DNA of 22,953 nucleotides, taken from an uncultured Blautia sp. GTDB taxonomy: Bacteria; Bacillota; Clostridia; Lachnospirales; Lachnospiraceae. Position numbers and translations under genes: made by a program. Below are positions 1 to 7,893 of this stretch, in pieces; within the stretch, counting starts at the first letter, position 1; each line of letters begins with the position of its first letter. The notes beneath the pieces are model-generated. The model worked only from the letters and a program-made list of their open reading frames with translations, searched no databases and was not told the DNA's origin. Where the stretch lies: positions 1-22,953 of the forward strand of contig CAKRKL010000019.1 of assembly GCA_934358405.1 (NCBI GenBank), in the 5' to 3' direction.

Positions 1-78
1 TAGGCGACGGAGCCAAATCCCGAAATTCGTCATTGGCTGCCCCGGCACACCTGGGGGAACGCGTCCGCCTTGATTCAT
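1..78 (-). CDS. Start of an unrecognised ORF running off the left edge
   Basis: On the minus strand an ATG at 78 opens a frame that is still open at base 1 (26 codons visible). It begins MNQGGRVPPGVPG and continues QPMTNFGIWLRRL. It starts only 9 bases after the recQ stop, so it would be co-transcribed with recQ. The only SD-like sequence is a weak CGGGA. The stretch is more GC-rich than its neighbours and is rich in Gly and Pro. I do not recognise the family. It may be non-coding; the rest of the frame lies outside the window. Confidence 0.3.
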   Translation of the reverse strand, partial: MNQGGRVPPGVPGQPMTNFGIWLRRL

Positions 79-87
79 TAAGTCCCG

Positions 88-2037
88 CTACCGTGTATTT
101 GTGGTAAGGAAGCCTGCAATTTCCTGCAAAAAACGCTGACCGTATTTCTGAAGTTTGTTTTGGCCAACGCCGGAGACATCCAGCATTTCGGCTTCGGTTT
201 GTGGAAGCTTCTCGCACATATCGATAAGAGTTTTGTCGGTGAAGACAATGTATGGCGGAACTGCTTCTTCCCTGGCAATCTGGAGGCGGAGCTGACGTAA
301 GGTTTCAAAAAGGTCAGATTTTTCTGTGGCATTTAAGCTAGAAGAATCAGAGGCTGTGTTGGAACTGCCGGAAGTATTTTCGTTTTCGAAATAGCTCTTT
401 TTGTATGACGATCTGCGCTTTTTAGAGACTGAAATTTTCTCTTTTTCTTTGAATTTTTTTACAAGGATCCGGGTGCTTTTTGGCTGCAGCTCTGAGATAT
501 TTCCAACTTTGAGGACACTATATTCTCCATCTGTCTGGATGATGTAACCCTGACGGATCATCTGGCTGATAAGAAGCCTCAGGTCGTTTTCTGTACGGTT
601 TTGAAGCTGACCATAGCAGTTGTAGGAAGTGGCACCGATGTCCCTCAGACGTGCTTTTTTGGAGCCAAGGAGGGTGCCGATTACAAGTGCCTGTCCGTAT
701 CTTCCATGCATTTCTGTGATGCAACCAATCACCCATTTGGCATCCTGGGTCATATCTATTTCATCAAATTCCTGATGACAGTTTCCGCAGCTGTCACAGG
801 GCTGGTCTGCAGCTTCTCCAAAGTATTCCAAAATGTAATTGCGAAGGCAGGAGGTAGTCATACAGTAGCCTTCCATAAGCTGAAGACGCTTTGCATCCTG
901 GTGACGGACCTGCTCTGTTTCAGTGAAATCCATACCCTCGAAATCCTTGCTGCCAAGGAGCATTTTACTGATCATAACGTCCTGCGGGGAGAAGAGAAGA
1001 ATACATTCTGCCGGTTCTCCGTCACGACCTGCACGGCCGGCTTCCTGGTAGTAGTTTTCCATACTCTGTGGCATGTTGTAATGGATGACAAAACGTACGT
1101 TGGATTTATCAATTCCCATTCCAAATGCATTGGTGGCAATCACGATCTGAGCACGGTCGTAGATGAAATCATCTTGGCTTTCCTTGCGGACATCCGTGTT
1201 CATTCCTGCATGATAACGGGTAACAGAAATGCCTTGCTTCAGCAGGATTTCATACAAAGCGTCTACATTCTTACGGGTAGCGCAGTAGATAATACCACTT
1301 TCATTTGCATGATTGGTTATGTAGCTTATAATGAACGCATCCTTTTGTTTTCCTGTAAGATGCTCCACTTGATAGTAGAGATTTTTTCGGTCAAAGCCAG
1401 TGATCACAATGCTTGGATTTTTCAGCTCCAGAATTCTTGCAATGTCATTTTTGACCACTTCTGTAGCTGTGGCAGTGAAAGCACTGAGAATAGGAGCACC
1501 AGGAAGCTGCTTCACGAAATCCACGATTTTCAGATAGCTTGGTCTGAAATCCTGTCCCCACTGAGAAATACAGTGTGCTTCATCTACCGTTACCATAGAA
1601 ATGGGAGTATGCAGTGCAAATGCCAGAAAAGAAGCTGTTTCCAGCCGCTCCGGAGCTACATAGATAATCTTGTAAACTCCTCTTGCAGCAAAGGAAAGTG
1701 CCTTACTAATCTGTCCTTCTGTAAGGGAAGAATTAATATATGCCGCATGGATTCCAGCCTCATTCAGAGACTTCACCTGGTCCTGCATCAGGGAAATCAG
1801 CGGTGAAACCACCAGCGTGATTCCAGGCAAAAGAAGGGCAGGAATCTGATAACAAAGTGACTTTCCCGCTCCCGTAGGCATAATTGCAAGAGCATCCCTT
1901 CCGTCCAAAATTGTGTTTATAATTTCTTCCTGTCCTTCACGGAAGGAGTCATATCCAAAGTAAGTTTTTAGAATCTGTAAGGGAGTGATTGGCGAATTTC
2001 CCATTTGCAGATTGGAATTGATTGTATTCAATGTCAT
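88..2037 (-). CDS. recQ: ATP-dependent DNA helicase RecQ
   Basis: A 649-residue 3'-5' DNA helicase of the RecQ family, which acts in recombination and replication-fork repair in the cytoplasm. Visible parts in order: a Q-motif-like segment near residues 28-40, Walker A GAGKS at 56-60, the DEAH box at 152-155 followed by CISQWGQDFRPSY (typical RecQ aromatic-rich loop), and helicase motif VI QEAGRAGRDG at 331-340. The RQC zinc site is C397 with C414, C417 and C420. A Ser/Asn-rich linker follows, then an HRDC domain in roughly the last 80 residues (DVSGVGQNKLQKYG). Length and domain order match full-length RecQ. The ATG at 2037 has AGAAAGGA just upstream. It lies 65 bases downstream of the tetR-type gene on the same strand, with no convincing terminator between them, so read-through is possible. 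Confidence 0.96.
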   Translation of the reverse strand: MTLNTINSNLQMGNSPITPLQILKTYFGYDSFREGQEEIINTILDGRDALAIMPTGAGKSLCYQIPALLLPGITLVVSPLISLMQDQVKSLNEAGIHAAYINSSLTEGQISKALSFAARGVYKIIYVAPERLETASFLAFALHTPISMVTVDEAHCISQWGQDFRPSYLKIVDFVKQLPGAPILSAFTATATEVVKNDIARILELKNPSIVITGFDRKNLYYQVEHLTGKQKDAFIISYITNHANESGIIYCATRKNVDALYEILLKQGISVTRYHAGMNTDVRKESQDDFIYDRAQIVIATNAFGMGIDKSNVRFVIHYNMPQSMENYYQEAGRAGRDGEPAECILLFSPQDVMISKMLLGSKDFEGMDFTETEQVRHQDAKRLQLMEGYCMTTSCLRNYILEYFGEAADQPCDSCGNCHQEFDEIDMTQDAKWVIGCITEMHGRYGQALVIGTLLGSKKARLRDIGATSYNCYGQLQNRTENDLRLLISQMIRQGYIIQTDGEYSVLKVGNISELQPKSTRILVKKFKEKEKISVSKKRRSSYKKSYFENENTSGSSNTASDSSSLNATEKSDLFETLRQLRLQIAREEAVPPYIVFTDKTLIDMCEKLPQTEAEMLDVSGVGQNKLQKYGQRFLQEIAGFLTTNTR

Positions 2038-2102
2038 AGCTGTCCTTTCTCTGTTTTTTGATTATCGGGCAATGCTGTGTATATTTAATATGGGGTCTCA
2101 GG

Positions 2103-2651
2103 CTATTGGTTAACCAATTTCAGTGCTGCAGCTGCAGTTTGCCCGGTCAGCTCTGTAATACTGGAAAGCACTGCCACATCTCCATAACGTCTGTTTTCAT
2201 AAAAAGCATAATAACATCCGTATAAAATATAAGTCAGCATAATGTTAATATTTCTATCCTCACGATACTGGGGATAAGCTCCAAAGACCAATTCCTTTAA
2301 AGCAATCTCAATCTTTTGTACCAGACATTTACTTCTGCTGCCGGAAAATAAAATCCCAATCAGCGAATCCTTTGCCAGAAATCCCATAAACAGCTCCCTG
2401 GAAAAATCAGCGGTATTTTCCAGTACTCTTTCCGGATGGCTGAGATTTTCCATAATCGAAACTACCACCTCTGTCTCCAGTATGTCTGACAGATGATAAA
2501 TGTCCTGGTAGTGAGAATAAAATGTAGACTTATTGATCTGTGCTTTTTCGCACAGCTCTTTAATCGTAATTCTTTCCAGATCCTTATGAGATCGCAATTC
2601 AATAAACGCATTTATAATACTTTGCCGTGTTTTTTCAACTCTGATATCCAT
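2103..2651 (-). CDS. TetR/AcrR-family transcriptional regulator
   Basis: A DNA-binding repressor-type protein of 182 residues. The N-terminal TetR helix-turn-helix is clear (ITIKELCEKAQINKSTFYSHY). The C-terminal ligand domain resembles the TetR_C_8/DhaS-like class and ends in a hydrophobic segment before ALKLVNQ. The open frame extends further upstream to 2807, but that extension is AT-rich, does not resemble the family and overlaps the predicted promoter. ATG 2651 is preferred because AAGGATGAG lies upstream; ATG 2663 is the alternative, with a poor SD position. The gene diverges from glgB. The shared palindrome at 2761-2775 suggests it represses itself and possibly glgB (inference). Its ligand is unknown. 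Confidence 0.85.
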   Translation of the reverse strand: MDIRVEKTRQSIINAFIELRSHKDLERITIKELCEKAQINKSTFYSHYQDIYHLSDILETEVVVSIMENLSHPERVLENTADFSRELFMGFLAKDSLIGILFSGSRSKCLVQKIEIALKELVFGAYPQYREDRNINIMLTYILYGCYYAFYENRRYGDVAVLSSITELTGQTAAAALKLVNQ

Positions 2652-2726
2652 ACACTTTCTCATCCTTATTCTGATATTTGTCCGACATATTAAAAAAAAA
2701 GTTGGATAAACAACTAAAGTCGTTTT

Positions 2727-2755
2727 TTGATGGTAGCAATTTTCTTTAATATAAT
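2727..2755 (+). promoter_or_regulatory. Predicted glgB promoter
   Basis: The -35 TTGATG (2727-2732) and a perfect -10 TATAAT (2750-2755) are separated by 17 bases. Transcription would start near 2762, giving a leader of about 120 nt before the glgB ATG at 2882. Confidence 0.65.
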
Positions 2756-2760
2756 TATAA

Positions 2761-2775
2761 TTTGTATTATACAAA
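2761..2775. promoter_or_regulatory. Palindromic operator candidate between tetR-type gene and glgB
   Basis: TTTGTAT-T-ATACAAA is a perfect 7-bp inverted repeat around one base. It covers the -10 box of the leftward regulator promoter and the predicted start point of the rightward glgB promoter. This is where a TetR-type dimer would block both transcripts. Binding by this regulator is inferred from position and symmetry. Confidence 0.5.
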
Positions 2776-2794
2776 GAAAAACAACTACTGTCTA
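2766..2794 (-). promoter_or_regulatory. Predicted promoter of the TetR-type regulator
   Basis: On the minus strand, -35 TAGACA (2794-2789) and -10 TATAAT (2771-2766) are spaced by 17 bases. The -10 box lies inside the 2761-2775 palindrome, consistent with autoregulation. Confidence 0.6.
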
Positions 2795-2881
2795 ATATCT
2801 TTTGCAAAAAAGCAGCTACAGGTAATTTAGACGATTATTACTGTGAATGGTAGCAGACAACATCAACAGGAGAGGGTATTT

Positions 2882-4663
2882 ATGGATTTTTACAATTTTT
2901 ACACAGGCAAAGAATTTGAGGCGTATCAGTATCTTGGTGCACACGTATTGGAAGGAGGTACTACCTTCCGTACATTTGCCCCTGCAGCACAGCGCGTTTC
3001 TGTAATCGGAGAATTTAATAACTGGACCGAGACACCTATGAATCGGGTTCACGACGGAAATTTCTGGGAATGTACTATTAATGGTGTTGGTTCCGATCTG
3101 ATGTACAAATACAGAATTTATCGCCAGGACGGCTCCTTTATTGATCATGCAGATCCTTATGCATTTTACAGTGAATTGCGCCCGGGAACCGCATCAAAAA
3201 CCTATGCACTGGGTGGATACAGGTTTAAAGATGCCAAATGGCAGAAAAGCCGTAAGGTAGGATATGATAAGCCGGTGAATATTTATGAAATGCATTTTGG
3301 TTCCTGGAAAAAACGTGGAAAGGGACAGGAGGAGTGGTACACCTATGAAGAGCTGGCACCGATTCTGATCGCTTATCTGAAGGAATACGGTTACAATTAT
3401 GTAGAGATTATGCCTCTTTGCGAGTATCCCTGTGATGAATCCTGGGGATACCAGGATACCGGATATTTTAGCCCTACATCCAGATACGGTAAACCGGAGG
3501 AACTGAAATCCTTTGTAGATCAGTGTCATCAGGCTGGAATTGGTGTGATTCTGGATTTCGTTCCTGTGCATTTTGCTGTAAATGATTATGCATTGGCTGA
3601 ATACGATGGAACAGCTTTGTATGAATATCCCAATATGGCAGTTGGACGTAACGAATGGGGAAGCTGCAATTTTATGCATTCCAGAGGAGAGGTATGCAGC
3701 TTCCTTCAGTCTTCTGCATATTACTGGCTGCGGGAATTCCACTTTGACGGACTTCGTATGGATGCAGTTGGAAATCTGATCTACTGGCAGGGGGATCAGC
3801 AGCGTGGAGAAAATCTGGCAGCTCTTAAATTTATTCGTACCATGAACCAGGGGCTGAAGGAAAGAATACCGGAATGTCTTCTTTTTGCAGAAGATTCTAC
3901 TCCGTACCAGGGTGTTACGAAGGCAGTATGGGAAGGCGGCCTTGGCTTTGATTACAAATGGGATCTTGGATGGATGCATGATACTCTGTCTTATTTCCAG
4001 GCAGATGCAAACGAGAGAAAAGAGAAGTATCATAAGCTGACCTTTTCCATGATGTATTACTATAATGAGCGTTATATTCTTCCCCTGTCCCATGATGAGG
4101 TTGTTCATGGAAAAGCGACCATTGCTCAGAAAATGAATGGGGGATATGAAGGCAAATTCCCTCAGGCCCGTGCTTTTTATATGTACATGTATGCACATCC
4201 GGGTGCAAAGCTAAATTTTATGGGAAATGAGCTGGCACAGCTTAAGGAATGGTGTGAAAAGGATGAACTTGACTGGATCCTGCTGAAATTCCCGATCCAT
4301 GAAGAATTCCATAAATTTATGGCTGATCTGAATAAGTGCTATCTGAACAATAATGCTTTTTACCAGAGAGATATCCGTCAGGATGGATTTGCCTGGGTAG
4401 ACTGCCATCAGGAGCAGAAATGTATGTATCTTTTTGAACGAATCAGCGGGGATCAGAAGGTTCTGGCAGTGTTTAATTTCTCTGATGAGGTTCAGGAGTA
4501 CACATTGGAAAAGGATTATGCCGGATATGAGCTTCTTCTTGCAAGTGATATGGTAAAATATGGCGGCAAAAAGCGCTATACAAAGAAAGAAAAAGAAATC
4601 AATGGTGGAAAAGCGGTATTTAAAATGGGACCGTTCTCCGCAAGATATTATCTGGTAAAATAA
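2882..4663 (+). CDS. glgB: 1,4-alpha-glucan branching enzyme (GH13, CBM48)
   Basis: A 593-residue glycogen branching enzyme, which cuts alpha-1,4 chains and re-attaches them by alpha-1,6 links in glycogen synthesis. A CBM48-type N-terminal domain covers roughly residues 20-105 (FRTFAPAAQRVSVIGEFNNW). It is followed by the GH13 barrel with WGYQDTGYFSPTSRYG near 188-203. The catalytic residues are visible: nucleophile D294 in DGLRMDAV, acid/base E337 in LLFAEDST, and D405 in PLSHDEVVHGK. LNFMGNELAQLKEW and a C-terminal beta domain close the protein. It lacks the extra N1 domain of enterobacterial GlgB. The frame also opens at 2843, but ATG 2882 has AGGAGAGGG at a proper distance and fits the family start. 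No other glg gene is adjacent, and a terminator follows. Confidence 0.95.
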   Translation: MDFYNFYTGKEFEAYQYLGAHVLEGGTTFRTFAPAAQRVSVIGEFNNWTETPMNRVHDGNFWECTINGVGSDLMYKYRIYRQDGSFIDHADPYAFYSELRPGTASKTYALGGYRFKDAKWQKSRKVGYDKPVNIYEMHFGSWKKRGKGQEEWYTYEELAPILIAYLKEYGYNYVEIMPLCEYPCDESWGYQDTGYFSPTSRYGKPEELKSFVDQCHQAGIGVILDFVPVHFAVNDYALAEYDGTALYEYPNMAVGRNEWGSCNFMHSRGEVCSFLQSSAYYWLREFHFDGLRMDAVGNLIYWQGDQQRGENLAALKFIRTMNQGLKERIPECLLFAEDSTPYQGVTKAVWEGGLGFDYKWDLGWMHDTLSYFQADANERKEKYHKLTFSMMYYYNERYILPLSHDEVVHGKATIAQKMNGGYEGKFPQARAFYMYMYAHPGAKLNFMGNELAQLKEWCEKDELDWILLKFPIHEEFHKFMADLNKCYLNNNAFYQRDIRQDGFAWVDCHQEQKCMYLFERISGDQKVLAVFNFSDEVQEYTLEKDYAGYELLLASDMVKYGGKKRYTKKEKEINGGKAVFKMGPFSARYYLVK

Positions 4664-4679
4664 ATGACAGGATAAGATA

Positions 4680-4716
4680 AACGGCAGACAGCGCAAGGTT
4701 TTGGCTATCTGCCGTT
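4680..4716. terminator. Hairpin terminator between convergent glgB and dtxR-type gene
   Basis: AACGGCAGACAGC (4680-4692) pairs with GCTATCTGCCGTT (4704-4716), 12 of 13 positions, with an 11-base loop. It sits between converging genes. Flanking T-rich and A-rich runs are weak on both sides, so it probably serves both strands. Confidence 0.65.
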
Positions 4717-4744
4717 ATATTTGTGTGATAAACAATTGTGAAGA

Positions 4745-5113
4745 TTATTTATCAGGAGCCAGATGACTTTTGATGGCTGCAAAGCTCTCAGGGCTGATCA
4801 CATGTTCAATGCGGCATGCATCAGAGGTTGCGGTTTCAGGATCAACGCCCAGGCTGATCAGCCAGGTGGATAAAAATTCATGGCGCTCATAAATCATATC
4901 CGCAATCTTCTGACCGGATTCAGTAAGATAAATATATCCCTCAGGAGTAACCGTAATATGGTTCTTCTCACGAAGATTCTTCATGGCTACACTGACACTT
5001 GATTTCTTAAAGCCAAGCTCATCAGCAATATCAACAGAACGAACAACCGGTTTCTTTTTGCTGAGAATCAGAATGGTTTCCAGATAGTTCTCAGCAGATT
5101 CATTTGATTTCAC
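4745..5113 (-). CDS. Short DtxR/MntR-family metal-dependent regulator
   Basis: A 122-residue metal-sensing repressor: a winged helix at residues about 1-65 followed by the dimerisation domain, with no SH3-like third domain, as in MntR. Aligned by eye with Bacillus MntR, the metal ligands correspond to N9 (Asp8 in MntR), E12, H78, C100 (Glu99 in MntR), E103 and H104. The ACRIEH segment has a Cys as DtxR/IdeR does (ACRWEH), so the site mixes MntR and DtxR features and the metal cannot be assigned. The start is GTG at 5113, chosen because GAGGTGATC lies 6-7 bases upstream. It diverges from the methyltransferase locus but has its own promoter. Whether it controls the neighbouring importers is unknown; a metal link is suggestive only. 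Confidence 0.9.
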   Translation of the reverse strand: MKSNESAENYLETILILSKKKPVVRSVDIADELGFKKSSVSVAMKNLREKNHITVTPEGYIYLTESGQKIADMIYERHEFLSTWLISLGVDPETATSDACRIEHVISPESFAAIKSHLAPDK

Positions 5114-5164
5114 GATAGATCACCTCAATTTCTTGCTTGTGTTCAGTACACGTATAATATCTAT

Positions 5165-5193
5165 AGAATACCATAATTTACTGATTTGGGCAA
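5165..5193 (-). promoter_or_regulatory. Predicted promoter of the DtxR/MntR-type regulator
   Basis: Minus strand: -35 TTGCCC (5193-5188), 17-base spacer, and -10 TATTCT (5170-5165) preceded by TGG (extended -10). The start would be near 5158, about 45 bases before the GTG codon. A TTGCCG/CGGCAA inverted repeat (5201-5206 and 5224-5229) lies between this promoter and the rightward site A. Confidence 0.5.
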
Positions 5194-5232
5194 TGAGTTT
5201 TTGCCGGATTTGGTCTGCTTAAACGGCAAGAA

Positions 5233-5278
5233 TTATCCCCCAGGGGGGCTTGCGAAAAGAAAGAATGTCTGGTAAGGT
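5233..5278 (+). promoter_or_regulatory. Regulon promoter A: C4/G3 box plus extended -10, upstream of the methyltransferase pair
   Basis: The box TTATCCCCCAGGGGGG runs into CTTGCG at 5233-5254. Its TTGCGA (5250-5255) serves as -35, then 17 bases, then TGG-TAAGGT with -10 at 5273-5278. The first C of the box is 13 bases before TTG, exactly as in sites B, C and D. The predicted start is near 5285, about 73 nt before the TTG start codon at 5358. Confidence 0.7.
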
Positions 5279-5299
5279 TTCAACACTGGAATGTGCTAA

Positions 5300-5333
5300 A
5301 AATCATATCTGCCAGATGAAGTAAATATGATTT
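5300..5333 (+). other. Leader hairpin before the first methyltransferase
   Basis: AAATCATAT (5300-5308) and ATATGATTT (5325-5333) form a 9-bp perfect stem 10 bases before the SD CGGAGG (5344-5349). The loop carries CTGCCAGATG. Its TCTGCCAGAT (5308-5317) is perfectly complementary to 7983-7992 in the structured RNA upstream of lysR. There is no T-run, so it is not a terminator; it is more likely a regulatory or protective element in the mRNA leader. Confidence 0.5.
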
Positions 5334-5357
5334 CTAATTTATGCGGAGGAAACACAA

Positions 5358-6128
5358 TTGAATAAATTACTGGATGAAATCGAAAGCTACTGGAGTACCC
5401 GGACAGAGGGATATTCTGAAGTAAATGAAAAAGAACTGAAGGGTCAGCAGAAAAAAGCGTGGCTGAAAACTCTGGAAGGAGAATTCCCTGAGGGAGAAAA
5501 AGAACAGCTGCGGATTCTGGATATTGGTACCGGCCCCGGCTTTTTTTCCATGATTCTGGCTGAGGAAGGCTATCACGTAACGGCTGTGGATTATACTCCC
5601 GGTATGCTGGAAAAGGCTGCAGAAAATGCAGCAAAGTTTATTGGCGAAAAAAGAAATAATATTGAATTCAAAAGGATGGATGCACAGGAACTGGAATTTA
5701 AGGACGAAAGCTTTGATGTGATCATTTCCCGGAACTTGACCTGGAATCTGCCCCATCCGGACCTGGCATACAGGGAATGGCTTCGAGTGCTGAAAAAAGG
5801 CGGGAGACTTTTAAATTTTGATGCCAACTGGTATGGATATCTTTATGACGAACAGAAGCGGGAAGCTTACGAAAATGACCGTAAGAATGTGGAAAAGGTA
5901 AGTTTTGATGACCATTACCTGTGTACGGATATTGATCGCATGGAAAAGATTGCATTGCAGGTTCCGTTGTCAAAAACCATGCGTCCCGGATGGGATGTAA
6001 AGGTTCTGGAAGGGCTTGGTGCAGGCAGGATTAAGATAAATGAAGAAATCTGGCAGCAGGTATGGAGTGAAGAAGAGAAGCTGAACTACGGATCTACGCC
6101 AATGTTTATGATAGAGGTTGAGAAATGA
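5358..6128 (+). CDS. Class I SAM-dependent methyltransferase
   Basis: A 256-residue cytoplasmic Rossmann-fold methyltransferase of the UbiE-like (COG2226) group. SAM-binding motif I is DIGTGPG at 55-61, the motif II acid is D78 in AVDYTPGM, and motif IV is VIISRNLTWNLP near 121-132. FDANWYG near 154-160 follows the RVLKKGG turn. The SRNLTW signature and the FDAN motif recur in the C-terminal domain of the next protein, so the two are paralogues. The start is TTG at 5358, supported by CGGAGG eight bases upstream; no ATG fits better. Its stop overlaps the next gene by ATGA, so the two are translationally coupled. The substrate is unknown. In this setting (importers and an amidohydrolase) a small imported or exported metabolite is more likely than a quinone. 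Confidence 0.9.
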   Translation: MNKLLDEIESYWSTRTEGYSEVNEKELKGQQKKAWLKTLEGEFPEGEKEQLRILDIGTGPGFFSMILAEEGYHVTAVDYTPGMLEKAAENAAKFIGEKRNNIEFKRMDAQELEFKDESFDVIISRNLTWNLPHPDLAYREWLRVLKKGGRLLNFDANWYGYLYDEQKREAYENDRKNVEKVSFDDHYLCTDIDRMEKIALQVPLSKTMRPGWDVKVLEGLGAGRIKINEEIWQQVWSEEEKLNYGSTPMFMIEVEK

Positions 6129-7825
6129 GCAAAAGAATAAGTATAGGCGGATTAAGTGCTGCTTGCGGACAGCGTGTCCACGGTTTTATCAATATAGGAA
6201 ATGGGGAATTTTCTCTTCCGGCAACAATCATTCAAGGTGAAAAGCCGGGGAAAACAGCTCTTATTACAGCGGGAATCCATGCCGGAGAATATGTGGGAAT
6301 ACAAAGTGCCATAGAGCTTGGCAGGGATCTGAAAATCGAAAAAATGACAGGCACTGTTATTATTATAAAGGCAGTTGCACGGGAAGAATTTGAATATCGT
6401 TACGGTTCTCTTTGCAGGGAAAATCAAGAGAACCTGAATCGCGTTTTTCCGGGAAAAAACGATGGCACCAAATATGAAAGGCTGGCACATGCAATTGTAG
6501 AAGAGCTGCAGCAAATTGCAGATTATTATATTGACCTGCACAGCGGAGACGATTACGAGAAGCTAACTCCTTACGTATATTACGCAGGAAAAGCGGATCC
6601 GGAAGTGGTGAAGCTTTCCAGGCAGATGGCGGAACAGGTAGATGTTCCTTATATGGTGAAATCCGAGGTGGCATCAGGCGGAAGCTATAATTATGCGGCT
6701 GCCTGTGGTATTCCGTCTGTGCTTCTGGAAAGAGGACAGATGGGGGGCTGGGATACAGAAGAAGTGCGTTCCATGAAAAGGGATGTGCGCAGTATTTTAA
6801 GATTTCTGGGAATTTATGATGGTCACAAAAGCATGCGGAAATACTATCCGCTGAATGTGACACAGGTACAGTATCAGTCTGCGTCCTATACAGGAATGTG
6901 GTATCCGAATAAGAAGCCGGGAGACCTTTTTACAGAAGGAGAAATTCTTGGATATGTAAAAGATTATGAGGATCATATTCTGGAAACAAGTGTTGCCTAT
7001 ACAGACGGAGTGATCCTTTATCAGACCGGTTCCCTGCAGGTGGTAAAGGATGGTCCAATGGTAGCTTACGGAAAAATCAGCTATGAGGAGGACGACCGCA
7101 AGGAGAAAATTGCGGCTTACTGGACTAAGCGAAGTGAGAGCTTTCTGGAGCAAAGAAGAGAAGAGCTGCACAGTCCCCTTGCTGAGAGATGGAAGCGGGA
7201 AATCGAAAAAAATGTTTCAAAAGAATTGGGCAATTTAAAGAAAATGAGAATTTTAGATGTAGGCTGCGGAACCGGCTTTTTCTCTGTCCTTCTTGGAAAA
7301 CAGGGACATCATGTAACAGGTATAGACCTTACTCCTGACATGATCACAAATTCCCGTATTCTGGCAAAGGAGGAGCAGGTGGCTTGTGAATTTTTTGTTA
7401 TGGATGCTGAGCATTTAAGCTTCCCGGATGAAAGCTTTGATATGGTAATCTCCCGTAATCTGACATGGACCTTACCGGAAGCCGCACAGGCTTATAAGGA
7501 GTGGTCAAGAGTATTGAAGCCGGGCGGCCTGCTTTTGAATTTTGACGCTAATTATGGTGCGGCTGATTTTGCCAATACCACTGATCTTCCGGAAAACCAT
7601 GCACATAATAAGCTTGGAAATGCACTTATGCAGGAATGTGAGGACATTAAACGTCAGCTTCCGATCAGCTCTTATATCCGCCCTGCGTGGGATGTGGAGG
7701 AGCTTGGAAAAACAGGCATGGAACAAATTTCCCTGGATCTTGGTGTGAGTAAAAGAATTTATCAGGAAAAAGACGAATTTTATAATCCAACACCACTCTT
7801 TATGCTTGCAGCAAAAAAATCCTAA
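6125..7825 (+). CDS. Fusion: AstE/aspartoacylase-like amidohydrolase + SAM methyltransferase
   Basis: A 566-residue two-domain protein. Residues about 1-320 form a succinylglutamate desuccinylase/aspartoacylase-type zinc hydrolase (M14-related). The zinc ligands are H52 and E55 (GIHAGEYVG) and H139 (DLHSGDDYE); RENQENLNRVFPG is at 98-110, and the likely catalytic E202 lies in SVLLERGQ. Enzymes of this family remove acyl groups from amino acids by amide hydrolysis. Residues about 325-566 form a class I methyltransferase: motif I DVGCGTG at 378-384, D401 in GIDLTPDM, SRNLTWTL at 443-450 and NFDANYG near 472. This domain is paralogous to the preceding gene, including the YW.KR.E segment at its start. 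The gene begins in the ATGA overlap with that gene. The reading frame runs through the junction without a break. The substrate is unknown; coupling of deacylation to methylation of one small molecule is inferred. Confidence 0.88.
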   Translation: MSKRISIGGLSAACGQRVHGFINIGNGEFSLPATIIQGEKPGKTALITAGIHAGEYVGIQSAIELGRDLKIEKMTGTVIIIKAVAREEFEYRYGSLCRENQENLNRVFPGKNDGTKYERLAHAIVEELQQIADYYIDLHSGDDYEKLTPYVYYAGKADPEVVKLSRQMAEQVDVPYMVKSEVASGGSYNYAAACGIPSVLLERGQMGGWDTEEVRSMKRDVRSILRFLGIYDGHKSMRKYYPLNVTQVQYQSASYTGMWYPNKKPGDLFTEGEILGYVKDYEDHILETSVAYTDGVILYQTGSLQVVKDGPMVAYGKISYEEDDRKEKIAAYWTKRSESFLEQRREELHSPLAERWKREIEKNVSKELGNLKKMRILDVGCGTGFFSVLLGKQGHHVTGIDLTPDMITNSRILAKEEQVACEFFVMDAEHLSFPDESFDMVISRNLTWTLPEAAQAYKEWSRVLKPGGLLLNFDANYGAADFANTTDLPENHAHNKLGNALMQECEDIKRQLPISSYIRPAWDVEELGKTGMEQISLDLGVSKRIYQEKDEFYNPTPLFMLAAKKS

Positions 7826-7842
7826 AGCTTTTGGGGAAAATT

Positions 7843-7887
7843 TTATCCCCCTGGGAGGCTTGCGGAAAACTGTAAATATGATATCCT
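7843..7887 (+). promoter_or_regulatory. Regulon promoter B: upstream of the structured RNA and lysR
   Basis: The box TTATCCCCCTGGGAGG runs into CTTGCG at 7843-7864. TTGCGG (7860-7865) is the -35, a 16-base spacer follows, then TGA-TATCCT with -10 at 7882-7887. The C-run to TTG spacing is identical to sites A, C and D. It lies 18 bases after the stop of the fusion gene. The predicted start is near 7894. Confidence 0.7.
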
Positions 7888-7893
7888 TAAGAG

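Noticed and set aside
601..1806. A long rightward frame opposite recQ
   Set aside because: It is an antisense shadow of a full-length conserved RecQ; the peptide has no recognisable domain and there is no SD or promoter.
5237..5248. C5/G6 tract at site A as a plain hairpin or a CsoR/RcnR-type operator
   Set aside because: G/C tracts do resemble CsoR/RcnR operators, but no gene of that family is in the window. The fixed relation to the -35 in four copies fits a dedicated regulon box better.
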